NCBI GenBank assembly: GCA_026388535.1
Contig: JAPLJP010000029.1
Coordinates: 1 to 40,987, forward strand
DNA from: Deltaproteobacteria bacterium
GTDB taxonomy: Bacteria > Desulfobacterota > Syntrophia > Syntrophales > Smithellaceae
Reading direction: 5' to 3'
DNA length: 40,987 bases
The notes under the pieces were generated by a model. That model had not been told where the DNA came from. It made no database searches and saw nothing but the letters and a program-made list of their open reading frames with translations. The translations under genes were made by a program, and so were the position numbers. Positions 33,874-40,987 of this stretch are shown in pieces. The stretch's first letter is position 1. Each line of letters opens with the position of its first letter.

Positions 33874-34018
33874 AAAGACTTTGTCAAATAACCTAAAGGT
33901 CACGCGAGTTCCAGAGGCAAGGCGCGCGAAGCCTGAGAAGTGAGGCGTATTTTTCGCATACGCCGCAACGCCGAAGGATGAAGCGCAACGCAGCATCTGG
34001 GCTTTTCACGAAGTCTTT
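33874..34018 (+). repeat. Family B palindromic element, copy 4
   Basis: A 145-bp element with arms AAAGACTTTGT and ACGAAGTCTTT (10 of 11 complementary), CCAGAGGCAAGGCGCGC and a tip GGCGTATTTTTCGCATACGCC. The right arm overlaps the TAA stop codon of ilvB (34017-34019), so the palindrome uses coding sequence as part of its stem. Confidence 0.85.
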
Positions 34019-35720
34019 AGTTTATCATTTCTCTGCTCCCTAATGACATGTTGCTAATCGAATCACCCGGATGCACCATGGGGTAAACGCATTCTTCGCG
34101 CGACACCCGGAAATCCATCAGCACCGGCTTGTCGAGGGATAGCCCCTGCTTTAGGACAGCTTCCACCTCTTCCGGTTTAGTGGCGCGCAGTCCCACAACG
34201 CCGAACGCCTCCGCCAATTTCACAAAGTCGGGGGCGTAAGTCATATCCGTGTGCGAATAGCGCTTTTCGTAGAACAATTCCTGCCACTGGCGCACCATTC
34301 CCAGATAGCCATTGTTCAACAAAACTATTTTCACATTGATTTTATATTGCGCGGCGGTGGCCAATTCCTGAATATTCATCTGAATACTGCCGTCGCCGGC
34401 TATATCAACGACATGTTTATCAGGGAAAGCGCATTTGACTCCAATTGCCGCGGGCAGGCCAAAGCCCATCGTTCCCAATCCGCCCGAGGAAACAAAAGTA
34501 TTGGGATTATCAAAAGGAAAGAACTGCGCTGTCCACATCTGATTCTGACCGACTTCCGTTGTGATAATCGCGTCGCCTTTAGTCAATTTGTGCAGAGTTT
34601 CAATTACAAACTGCGGCTTGATTACTTTGCCGTTCTGGCAATACGTCAGCGGTACCTTTTCCTTCCATTCGGCAATTTGCCCCAGCCATTCCTGCCGCGG
34701 GGATGCTTCATATGTGTAATTGTGCTCATCCATGAATTTAATCACATCTTTCAGTACCGCTCCTGTATCGCCGATTATCGGCATATCAACAGTAACATTT
34801 TTGTTAATGGATGATGGGTCAATATCAATCTGGACGATTTTGGCGTTGGCGGCGAATGTTTCAATAGTGCCGGTAACCCTGTCGTCAAATCTAACACCCA
34901 CGGCAATGAGCAGATCGCAGTGGCTGACAGCCATATTCGCGTAATAAGTACCATGCATTCCCAGCATCCCCAGCCAGAGCGGATCGGTCCCCGGAAAAGA
35001 ACCAAGCCCCATCAAAGTGCCTGTAACGGGAATCTGATATTTTCTGGCAAGCTGGGTCAGTTGCGCGGAAGCCTTTCCCAGAATAACACCGCCTCCAGTC
35101 ATTACCAGAGGTCTTTTAGCCACAGTCAGCATTTCAAATAAATTGGCCATTTTCTTGGGAGCCGGTTTATATGCCGCCTCGTAATTTCTAATTTTTATAT
35201 TGGCGGGGTCGTATTCCGTTTCCGCCACCATTACATTTTTGGGCAAATCAATTAAAACAGGACCTGGCCTGCCCGAGCGGGCTATATGAAAAGCTTCTTT
35301 AATCGTTGGACCAAGATCTTCAATATTGCGCACCAGAAAATTATGTTTGGTGCAGGGACGTGTTATCCCCGTGATATCGCATTCCTGAAAAGCGTCATTG
35401 CCGATAAGCCCCGTGGGTACCTGCCCCGTGAAAACGACAAGAGGAATGGAATCCATATTAGCAGTGGCAATTCCGGTAACAGTATTGGTTGCGCCGGGAC
35501 CGGACGTAACCAGACACACGCCTACTTTTCCGGTAGAGCGGGCGTAGCCGTCAGCGGCATGCACGGCGCCCTGCTCATGCCGGACTAAAATATGTTTCAT
35601 ATTACTTTTATAAAGCTGATCGTAGATATCAAGAACGGCTCCTCCGGGATACCCGAAGATAATCTCAACCTTTTCTTCTTCGAGAGCCTTCAGCAGTATT
35701 TGTGTTCCCTTCAGTTTCAT
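34017..35720 (-). CDS. ilvB: Acetolactate synthase large (catalytic) subunit
   Basis: A 567-residue thiamine-diphosphate enzyme. [15 protein letters not shown] (about 22-36) and [15 protein letters not shown] carry the catalytic glutamate, and [18 protein letters not shown] plus the following [12 protein letters not shown] form the ThDP-Mg site. It makes acetolactate (valine, leucine) and acetohydroxybutyrate (isoleucine). It is the first structural gene of the operon, 222 bases beyond the attenuator U tract, and that space is filled by repeats at 35761-35941. Confidence 0.96.
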   Translation of the reverse strand: MKLKGTQILLKALEEEKVEIIFGYPGGAVLDIYDQLYKSNMKHILVRHEQGAVHAADGYARSTGKVGVCLVTSGPGATNTVTGIATANMDSIPLVVFTGQVPTGLIGNDAFQECDITGITRPCTKHNFLVRNIEDLGPTIKEAFHIARSGRPGPVLIDLPKNVMVAETEYDPANIKIRNYEAAYKPAPKKMANLFEMLTVAKRPLVMTGGGVILGKASAQLTQLARKYQIPVTGTLMGLGSFPGTDPLWLGMLGMHGTYYANMAVSHCDLLIAVGVRFDDRVTGTIETFAANAKIVQIDIDPSSINKNVTVDMPIIGDTGAVLKDVIKFMDEHNYTYEASPRQEWLGQIAEWKEKVPLTYCQNGKVIKPQFVIETLHKLTKGDAIITTEVGQNQMWTAQFFPFDNPNTFVSSGGLGTMGFGLPAAIGVKCAFPDKHVVDIAGDGSIQMNIQELATAAQYKINVKIVLLNNGYLGMVRQWQELFYEKRYSHTDMTYAPDFVKLAEAFGVVGLRATKPEEVEAVLKQGLSLDKPVLMDFRVSREECVYPMVHPGDSISNMSLGSREMIN

Positions 35721-35760
35721 TCTATGTCCCCCTATTTTAAATATTCAAATAAATTTTTTT

Positions 35761-35941
35761 GTCATTGCGAGGCGGCTCTCAGACGCCGTGGCAATCTTAA
35801 AAAAAGATTTCTCGCTTCGCTTCGAAATGACACAAAAAGCAATTTTTCAAAGTTCAAATCCCCGATCCCACTACGCTGCGCTCCGGGGATTGTTCGTTCT
35901 GCAAATTTCAGCGTGCTTCGCTTCTGAAATTTGGAACTCAC
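35761..35941. repeat. Family D and C palindromes ahead of ilvB
   Basis: GTCATTGCGAGGCGGC...GCCGTGGCAATCT (35761-35797) is a family D unit. CCCGATCCCACTACGCTGCGCTCCGGGG, a diverged linker ATTGTTCGTTCTGC and TTTCAGCGTGC...CTTCTGAAATTTGGAACTCA (35855-35941) is a family C unit. Both lie within the ilv leader transcript, between the attenuator and ilvB. Confidence 0.6.
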
Positions 35942-36024
35942 AAAAAAAAGCCGCCAGTTTCTTTAGGAAAAAGCGGCTTTTTGCCTGAAACAACAAAGCC
36001 GCGGGCTTCAGGAGCCTGCGGCTT
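35942..36024 (-). terminator. Transcription attenuator of the ilv operon
   Basis: On the minus strand four segments with mutually complementary sequence follow the leader peptide. Segment 1 is AAGCCGC (36024-36018), segment 2 GCGGCTTT (36002-35995), segment 3 AAAAAGCCGC (35982-35973) and segment 4 GCGGCTTTTTTTT (35954-35942). 1:2 makes the pause hairpin, strengthened by GGCT/AGCC. 3:4 makes a 10-bp stem running into eight T residues, a Rho-independent terminator. 2:3 pairs AAAGCCGC with GCGGCTTT and would preclude the terminator. This is the classical arrangement of amino-acid-sensing attenuation, with ribosome stalling in the leader expected to favour 2:3. Confidence 0.88.
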
Positions 36025-36044
36025 GTATCTTCTGTTTTTATTTC

Positions 36045-36146
36045 TTAAAGATACAGAGCGGCAGACCCCGTAAGTACGATTACTACGAGTACCAATACTT
36101 TGTTAAGTATCCGGATGATGCCGCTTTCTAAAACTTTAAGAAACAT
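36045..36146 (-). CDS. ilvL: ilv operon leader peptide, 33 residues
   Basis: A short open frame, ATG at 36146 to TAA at 36045, starting 33 bases from the predicted -10 box. The peptide has 18 Leu/Val/Ile out of 33 residues, including VLVLVVIVL at residues 17-25: nine branched-chain codons in a row, which would be the control codons. The stop is 21 bases before attenuator segment 1. The ribosome site (GGAATGAAG) is moderate. It senses Leu/Val/Ile supply rather than acting as a protein. The gene symbol is by analogy. Confidence 0.85.
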   Translation of the reverse strand: MFLKVLESGIIRILNKVLVLVVIVLTGSAALYL

Positions 36147-36178
36147 AAAACTTCATTCCGTTAAATTGATTTGTGCAT

Positions 36179-36207
36179 TCAATAGCGAAAAATAAAAAGT
36201 TTGTCAA
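36179..36207 (-). promoter_or_regulatory. Promoter of the ilv leader
   Basis: On the minus strand a consensus -35 TTGACA (36207-36202), a 17-base spacer and TATTGA (36184-36179) lie between the end of the penicillin-binding protein gene and the leader peptide start. It is the only good match upstream of the leader. Confidence 0.6.
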
Positions 36208-36253
36208 CCATATTTTTTAGTTTATGTAATAACTATCTCTCCGGCAGCCTATT

Positions 36254-38284
36254 TTACCGGAATAAATCTTCCTTTTCGTCGTTCATGGCGCCGACACTTT
36301 CTTTGGGCGTTGCGCCTTCGAGAAATGCTTCGAAAATAGTTCCCGGTCCGCTAGACGGTTTTCCGGTCTGGGAATCAACTTTGATAAATACAATACCTTC
36401 CGGCGTGGGAAATGATTCCGCAGGTATCTTTTGCAAAGCTTTTTCCATGAAATAAAGCCAGATGGGAGCAGCCGCTCTTCCGCCTACTTCCTGCTTTCCC
36501 AAAGAAGCTTCCTGATCGAAACCAACCCAGACTCCGGCAATCAGGGAAGGAGTCGCGCCGATAAACCAGGCGTCGCGAGTGTCATTCGTCGTTCCGGTTT
36601 TCGCGGCAACCGGTCTGCCTATGCTTCTAGCCCGCGTACCGGTGCCTCTGACCACAACGTCCTGCATAACGTAAGTAGTGATGAAAGCTATCCGGGGATC
36701 AATCACCTGTTCGGACTGAATCTTCGTCTCTTCAAAAACATTGCCGGTGCGGTCAACAATTTTTTTAATGAAATAAGGTGTTACTTTTTTGCCCTGATTC
36801 GCCAGAACACCGTAAGCCTGAACGAGTTCCTGCAAAGTTACTCCGGATACGCCCAACGCCAACGACAGCGTCCGGACAAGAGGCGAGGTAATTCCCATGT
36901 TCATGGCGTATGAAACCGCGTAATCCACCCCTATTTCCTGCAAAATTTTAACTGTCACAACATTGCGTGATAGAACAAGCGCGGTCCTCATGGTAATCGG
37001 ACCCATGAATTTATCATCAAAATTTTTCGGCTTCCAGAGTCCGCCTTCCTGAGACACATCCTCCAGAGCTATAGGAGAATCAACAAATCGCGTCGAAGGA
37101 CCCAAACCCTTGTCAAAAGCCGCCGTGTAGATAAGGGGTTTAAAAGCGGAGCCGGGCTGTCTGCGTGATTGTGTCGCGCGGTTAAATTCGCTTTTACTGA
37201 AATCACGCCCCCCGACCATCGCCCGAACAGCGCCGGTTTTCACGTCCATGCAAAATAGCGCGCCCTGAACAAGCTTGGGTTGATATTTTTCCCTTTCTTC
37301 CAATTCCGTCAGGCCTTTTTCCACGGCGTCACGCGCGTATTTCTGCGCGTTTAGATCCAAAGTCGTGTAGATGGAAAGACCTTCCTTGTAAAGCACGTCC
37401 GCGCCGTATTTTTCCTGCACGTAGCGCCGGACATTTTCTACAAAATAAGCGGCAACCTTGTCTTTTGGTTTTATTGAACGCAATTTAAGAGGAGCTTCCG
37501 ACGCCTTTTTCATTTCGTCCTGCGATATGTAACCGTCTTCCATCATGCGCGTGAGAACGTAAATTTGTCTTTGCTTGGCTTTGTCATAATGAAGAAACGG
37601 GGAATAATTACTGGGAGCTTTAGGCAGACCGGCCAGCATGGCCGCCTCATGCAGTTTCAGATCCTTGGCGTTTTTACCGAAGTAACCTAATGCTGCCGAT
37701 TCTATTCCGTAAGTGCCGTGTCCCAGATAAATCTGGTTTAAATATAAATTCAGGATTTCATCTTTATTCAGATATTTATCAATTTTATAAGCAAGAATCG
37801 CTTCCTTAATTTTACGCGTGTATTTCTTTTCCGGCGAAAGATACATCATCTTGGCCACCTGCTGCGTGATGGTGCTGCCGCCCTGAATGATATGCCCCGC
37901 TTCAATATTTTTAAATACCGCGCGAAAGATGCTTTGTATATCCAGCCCCTGATGTTCATAAAAACGGGAATCTTCCGAGGCGACAAAAGCGTAGCGGACT
38001 ATCTTCGGAACTTCAGCGATCCGGACAAGCTTTCTGTCTTCCAGAAAAAATTCGTCAATGAGTTCGTTGTTATCATCATAAACACGGGAGGCAATGCTGG
38101 GACGATAATCTTTGAGTGTGTCAATGCCCGGCAAATCCATGGTAAAAGAATAGTAGCCGATAGCTCCGCCAATTGTAACCAGTAACGTAACAACGATCAC
38201 GCCAAGAAAAATATTAAGAAGTTTGGAAAGTTTTATAACTTCCCCTTCATTTCTATTATTTGATTTTTTACGGCGCAGCGGCAT
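36254..38284 (-). CDS. mrcA: Class A penicillin-binding protein (PBP1A-type)
   Basis: A 676-residue bifunctional peptidoglycan synthase. A membrane anchor (about 25-50) is followed by the GT51 glycosyltransferase domain with EDSRFYEHQGLD, GGSTITQQVAK and NLYLNQIYLGHGTYGIE, and the transpeptidase domain with SxxK in GSAFK (about residue 380), SRN in LSRNVVTVKI and KTGTT near 555. The expected location is the periplasmic face of the inner membrane. It starts 15 bases after tatC. Confidence 0.93.
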   Translation of the reverse strand: MPLRRKKSNNRNEGEVIKLSKLLNIFLGVIVVTLLVTIGGAIGYYSFTMDLPGIDTLKDYRPSIASRVYDDNNELIDEFFLEDRKLVRIAEVPKIVRYAFVASEDSRFYEHQGLDIQSIFRAVFKNIEAGHIIQGGSTITQQVAKMMYLSPEKKYTRKIKEAILAYKIDKYLNKDEILNLYLNQIYLGHGTYGIESAALGYFGKNAKDLKLHEAAMLAGLPKAPSNYSPFLHYDKAKQRQIYVLTRMMEDGYISQDEMKKASEAPLKLRSIKPKDKVAAYFVENVRRYVQEKYGADVLYKEGLSIYTTLDLNAQKYARDAVEKGLTELEEREKYQPKLVQGALFCMDVKTGAVRAMVGGRDFSKSEFNRATQSRRQPGSAFKPLIYTAAFDKGLGPSTRFVDSPIALEDVSQEGGLWKPKNFDDKFMGPITMRTALVLSRNVVTVKILQEIGVDYAVSYAMNMGITSPLVRTLSLALGVSGVTLQELVQAYGVLANQGKKVTPYFIKKIVDRTGNVFEETKIQSEQVIDPRIAFITTYVMQDVVVRGTGTRARSIGRPVAAKTGTTNDTRDAWFIGATPSLIAGVWVGFDQEASLGKQEVGGRAAAPIWLYFMEKALQKIPAESFPTPEGIVFIKVDSQTGKPSSGPGTIFEAFLEGATPKESVGAMNDEKEDLFR

Positions 38285-38299
38285 ATTTTTTACCTGTTA

Positions 38300-39103
38300 T
38301 CATTCATTATTTTCTTCATTATTTTCAGGAGTTGCTTTTTTCTTTTCAGCAAATCTCACCACAAATATACTTATTTCATACAAAAACATCAAGGGGATTG
38401 CCATTAATATCTGGCTCAAAGCATCCGGTGAAGGCGTTAAGATGGCGGCAACTATAAAAATAACTAAAATAGCGTACCTTCGTTGTTTGGAAAGCATTTT
38501 GGCATTTACTATACCCAGTTTGGCCAGGAAGAACATAAATATCGGTAATTCAAAAGACACGCCGAATCCCAGCAAAAATGTCACAAAAAGTGACAGATAA
38601 TCTTTAAAAGAAAGCATCGCCTGTAAATATTTATTATTAAAACTGACAAAAAATTCAAAGGCGGGAGGCAGGGCAATGAAATATCCGAATAAAACACCGC
38701 TTATAAAAAGAAAGGATGAGGAAATCACAAAAGGAACCACATATTTTTTTTCCTTAGGCAATAACCCCGGCGAAATAAATTTCCATATCTGATAAAGGAT
38801 AAACGGACTCGTGATTATCAGGGAAGCAAAAAAAGCTACCTTCATATAAGTAAAGAAAGCTTCCGTTAAGCCCGTATAAATCAGATAACTGCTCTTGGGC
38901 AAAACCTTGGTTAGGGGTCTGGTAACGATATCAAAAATCAAATCTTTATAATAATAACAGACGCCGAAACCGATGCCGACAGCGGCTAAAGAACGGGTGA
39001 GTCTTTTGCGCAGTTCCACCAAATGTTCGGTCAGGGACATTTTGTGATCTTCGTTCGTTTCCGAAGTTTCTGTAGTTTCCGCTGTTTCCATAATCTGAAG
39101 CAT
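38300..39103 (-). CDS. tatC: Sec-independent protein translocase TatC
   Basis: A 267-residue membrane protein of the twin-arginine export system. After a Glu/Thr-rich N-terminal 20 residues comes MSLTEHLVELRKRL, a TatC signature, then six hydrophobic helices. FVSPxLxxxEKKY-like loop (FISPGLLPKEKKYVVPF) and LPIFMFFLAKLGIV are typical. TatC recognises the twin-arginine signal. The C-terminal tail is Lys/Glu-rich. It is 43 bases downstream of tatA. Confidence 0.94.
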   Translation of the reverse strand: MLQIMETAETTETSETNEDHKMSLTEHLVELRKRLTRSLAAVGIGFGVCYYYKDLIFDIVTRPLTKVLPKSSYLIYTGLTEAFFTYMKVAFFASLIITSPFILYQIWKFISPGLLPKEKKYVVPFVISSSFLFISGVLFGYFIALPPAFEFFVSFNNKYLQAMLSFKDYLSLFVTFLLGFGVSFELPIFMFFLAKLGIVNAKMLSKQRRYAILVIFIVAAILTPSPDALSQILMAIPLMFLYEISIFVVRFAEKKKATPENNEENNE

Positions 39104-39146
39104 TGCCTGTTTTCTGCTTTAAAATGTAGGGGGAATTATTTTAAAA

Positions 39147-39422
39147 TTATTGTTTTGGGGAAATTTTATCAGATGAATCGATTTTTGTTTCTTCAGCATC
39201 CGGCTTCTTCATTAAAAGAGAATCCTTCCAGCCGTCGTCATCTTGTTTTTTATCTTCTTTCAGTGTTTCTTTGAGGTCATCGGTTATTCCCTCCGTTGCC
39301 TTTTTGAATTCGCTGAAGCCTTTGCCCAGAGTTTTAGCCAGGTCCGGCAGTTTTTTGGGCCCCACAATGATCAGGGCAATAATTGCAATTATAATAAGCT
39401 CCTGCATCCCTATGCCAAACAT
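39147..39422 (-). CDS. tatA: Twin-arginine translocase TatA/TatB-type subunit
   Basis: A 91-residue protein with a short N-terminal membrane helix ([20 protein letters not shown]), the family motif [22 protein letters not shown] and an acidic tail. The single gene before tatC suggests a minimal TatA-TatC system, with this protein serving as TatA and perhaps TatB. The hydrophobic helix and amphipathic helix are in the usual positions. Confidence 0.92.
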   Translation of the reverse strand: MFGIGMQELIIIAIIALIIVGPKKLPDLAKTLGKGFSEFKKATEGITDDLKETLKEDKKQDDDGWKDSLLMKKPDAEETKIDSSDKISPKQ

Positions 39423-39462
39423 TGATCGTTAACTCCTCAAAAAATTTACACATTACCCTATA

Positions 39463-39484
39463 TATTGATTGCTGTTTTTGTCAA
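39463..39484 (-). promoter_or_regulatory. Possible promoter of tatA-tatC-mrcA
   Basis: On the minus strand TTGACA (39484-39479) precedes TATAGG or a nearby AT-rich hexamer about 16 bases downstream. GAGGAG then precedes the tatA start. The -10 match is partial. Confidence 0.4.
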
Positions 39485-39603
39485 TATCTTTTACGATTGA
39501 TCTTGGTAAGAAGTAAAGCTGAGGGGAAATGTTTTGCTCTTTAAAGCCATTTATGATAAATGACCCACAGTTTTTATGTGGAAACAACAAAACAAGGTAA
39601 AAA

Positions 39604-40659
39604 ATGTCCAAAAAAACAGGCGTTGTCAAAGATAACAGGTATTTACAGCATTCGGCCGGATTTGCCCATCCGGAAAGCCCGGAAAGGCTGGCCGCGATTT
39701 ATGAGATGCTGGATAATCCCCTTATGTCCTGGAAATTTACGCAAATAGAACCGCGTGAAGCCACCCACAAAGAAATCGAAACAATTCATGCCCCTTCCTA
39801 TGTGGAATTTATCGCGAGCACCGCGGGCAAGCGTAGTGTTTATCTCGATCCCGACACGGCCACCTCTCCGGAAACCTACGAAATAGCAAAACTAGCGGTT
39901 GGCGGAGTCTGCAACGCCATTGACAGCGTTATGGAAGGAGAAGTTGATAACGCTTTTGCTTTTGTGCGGCCTCCGGGACACCACGCGGAAAGAGATACTG
40001 CCGCCGGTTTCTGTGTTTTTAATAATATCGCCATCGGGGCAATGCACGCCATTTCCAAATATAATCTAAAAAGAATCCTGATAGTTGATTGGGATTTGCA
40101 TCACGGCAACGGCACCCAGCACAGTTTTTACGGCGATCAGCGCGTTTTATATTTTTCCACGCACCAGTATCCCTATTATCCGGGAACTGGAAGTATGCAA
40201 GAAATCGGCCGCGGCCATGGAGAATATTACACGATTAATGTTCCATTAAGCGCCGGCGCGGGAGACGCGTCCTTCGTCAAAATATTCCGTAAAATTTTAC
40301 AACCCGCGGCGCTGGAGTTTAAACCGGACCTTATTTTATTATCCGCCGGTTTCGATACCTATTTTCAAGACCCGCTGGGCGGAATGCGCGTGACACCTGA
40401 AGGATTTGCCGCCATGACACGTGTATTGCTCAATATTGCCGAGGCTTGTTGTCATGGACGTTTTGTGGCCGTTCTGGAGGGCGGCTACCATATTTCCGGA
40501 TTAACAAGATCGGTAAAGGCTGTTTTAGAAGAGATGCTGGATGAAACACATATTTCGGATGAAAGACTCTCCCTCATTGAAAAAGAGGCTGATGAAGAAA
40601 CCTGTCACTTAATGAATAAAGTTATTTCCATAATTCGTCACTATTGGAAAGTGTTTTAA
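39604..40659 (+). CDS. Histone deacetylase-family hydrolase
   Basis: A 351-residue member of the arginase/deacetylase superfamily (HDAC-like, acetoin utilisation or acetylpolyamine amidohydrolase type). HPESPERL lies near residue 22; the active site is RPPGHHAERDTAAGFCVFNN (His-His dyad), zinc-binding D and H in VDWDLHHGNGTQ, the second zinc Asp in SAGFDTYFQDPLGG, and the catalytic Tyr in EGGYHISG. The likely reaction is hydrolysis of an N-acetyl group on a lysine or polyamine; the substrate is not evident. It is 12 bases upstream of gatC. Confidence 0.88.
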   Translation: MSKKTGVVKDNRYLQHSAGFAHPESPERLAAIYEMLDNPLMSWKFTQIEPREATHKEIETIHAPSYVEFIASTAGKRSVYLDPDTATSPETYEIAKLAVGGVCNAIDSVMEGEVDNAFAFVRPPGHHAERDTAAGFCVFNNIAIGAMHAISKYNLKRILIVDWDLHHGNGTQHSFYGDQRVLYFSTHQYPYYPGTGSMQEIGRGHGEYYTINVPLSAGAGDASFVKIFRKILQPAALEFKPDLILLSAGFDTYFQDPLGGMRVTPEGFAAMTRVLLNIAEACCHGRFVAVLEGGYHISGLTRSVKAVLEEMLDETHISDERLSLIEKEADEETCHLMNKVISIIRHYWKVF

Positions 40660-40671
40660 GGAGTATGTGTT

Positions 40672-40959
40672 TTGAAAATAAGTTCTAGGGAAGTTGAATA
40701 TGTGGCAAATTTAGCGCGCCTGGAAGTTACGGATAAGGAAAAGGAAAAATTTACCGCTCAGCTCAACGATATCCTGCTCTACATAGATAAGCTAAACGAA
40801 CTGGATACCAAAGGTGTGGAGCCGATGAGCCACGCTATTTCCGTAACCAACGCGTTTCGCGAAGATAAAATATTGGATTCGATCGGCACGGAAAATTCTT
40901 TGGCCAACGCGCCGGATGCACGGGGAGAGTTCTTTCGAGTACCGAAAGTCATCGATTAA
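40672..40959 (+). CDS. gatC: Aspartyl/glutamyl-tRNA amidotransferase subunit C
   Basis: A 95-residue subunit of the GatCAB amidotransferase that converts Asp/Glu-tRNA to Asn/Gln-tRNA. VEYVANLARLEVTDKE at 8-23, the DILLYIDKLNELDT helix and VEPMSHAISVTNAFREDK are conserved. The start is a TTG with AAGGAGT upstream. gatA follows after seven bases. Confidence 0.93.
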   Translation: MKISSREVEYVANLARLEVTDKEKEKFTAQLNDILLYIDKLNELDTKGVEPMSHAISVTNAFREDKILDSIGTENSLANAPDARGEFFRVPKVID

Positions 40960-40966
40960 GGAGATT

Positions 40967-40987
40967 ATGGAGTTACATCAATTAACC
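40967..40987 (+). CDS. gatA: Start of glutamyl-tRNA amidotransferase subunit A (partial)
   Basis: The ATG at 40967 follows AAGGAGATT and reads MELHQLT to the edge of the window. Subunit A commonly begins MELH-L-T, and gatC is directly upstream. Only seven codons are visible, so the assignment rests on synteny and this short match. Confidence 0.75.

Noticed and set aside
3569-34018. CRISPR array or insertion sequence made of the dispersed repeats
   Set aside because: The repeats are single, self-complementary elements at separate sites, with no regular spacers and no transposase or cas genes.

Overview
The window looks like chromosomal DNA from an anaerobic Desulfobacterota (deltaproteobacterium), most likely close to Syntrophus/Smithella. 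This is inferred from gene content: paired acyl-CoA dehydrogenases and MaoC-type hydratases, a split P-protein glycine cleavage system, selA, an NtrC-type two-component pair, Gram-negative envelope genes (hldD, kdsB, pldA) and many intergenic palindromes. I see no rRNA, tRNA, CRISPR array, phage or transposase gene.

Layout. 1-4875: the start of a possible TetR-type regulator (minus), a divergent operator/promoter, an SCP2-like protein, two adjacent acyl-CoA dehydrogenases and two adjacent MaoC-fold proteins, apparently for acyl-CoA beta-oxidation. 4933-9509: a sigma-54 response regulator, two lipoproteins with nearly the same signal peptide, a decayed response-regulator tail and a convergent membrane histidine kinase. 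9592-12541: a repeat cluster, two small exported proteins and a BaiN/HI0933-type flavoprotein. 12564-20404 (minus): def, a zinc-ribbon membrane protein, gcvT, gcvH, gcvPA, gcvPB, lipA and lpdA, which together supply the glycine cleavage complex and its lipoyl cofactor. 20823-25720 (plus): a HemN/HemW-like radical SAM protein, selA, an RluD-type pseudouridine synthase and a PgeF/YfiH protein. 25936-30134 (plus): hldD, a kdsB broken by an internal deletion, pldA, a SpoIIAA/STAS-like protein and an unknown protein with a nuclease-like motif. 30298-36207 (minus): ilvB-ilvN-ilvC-ilvD behind a leader peptide and attenuator. 36254-39484 (minus): tatA, tatC and a class A penicillin-binding protein. 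39604-end (plus): an HDAC-family hydrolase, gatC and the first codons of gatA.

The strongest observations are these. (1) The ilv operon has an unannotated 33-residue leader peptide with nine consecutive branched-chain codons, followed by four mutually complementary segments that form a classical attenuator. (2) The two acyl-CoA dehydrogenases have lost complementary parts of the FAD site, and the two MaoC proteins are likewise one catalytic and one non-catalytic, so both steps probably use obligate heteromers. (3) Several families of 120-145 bp palindromic elements have arms that differ between copies yet stay complementary within each copy, often ending within a few bases of a start or stop codon. 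(4) kdsB and a response-regulator fragment are decayed genes.
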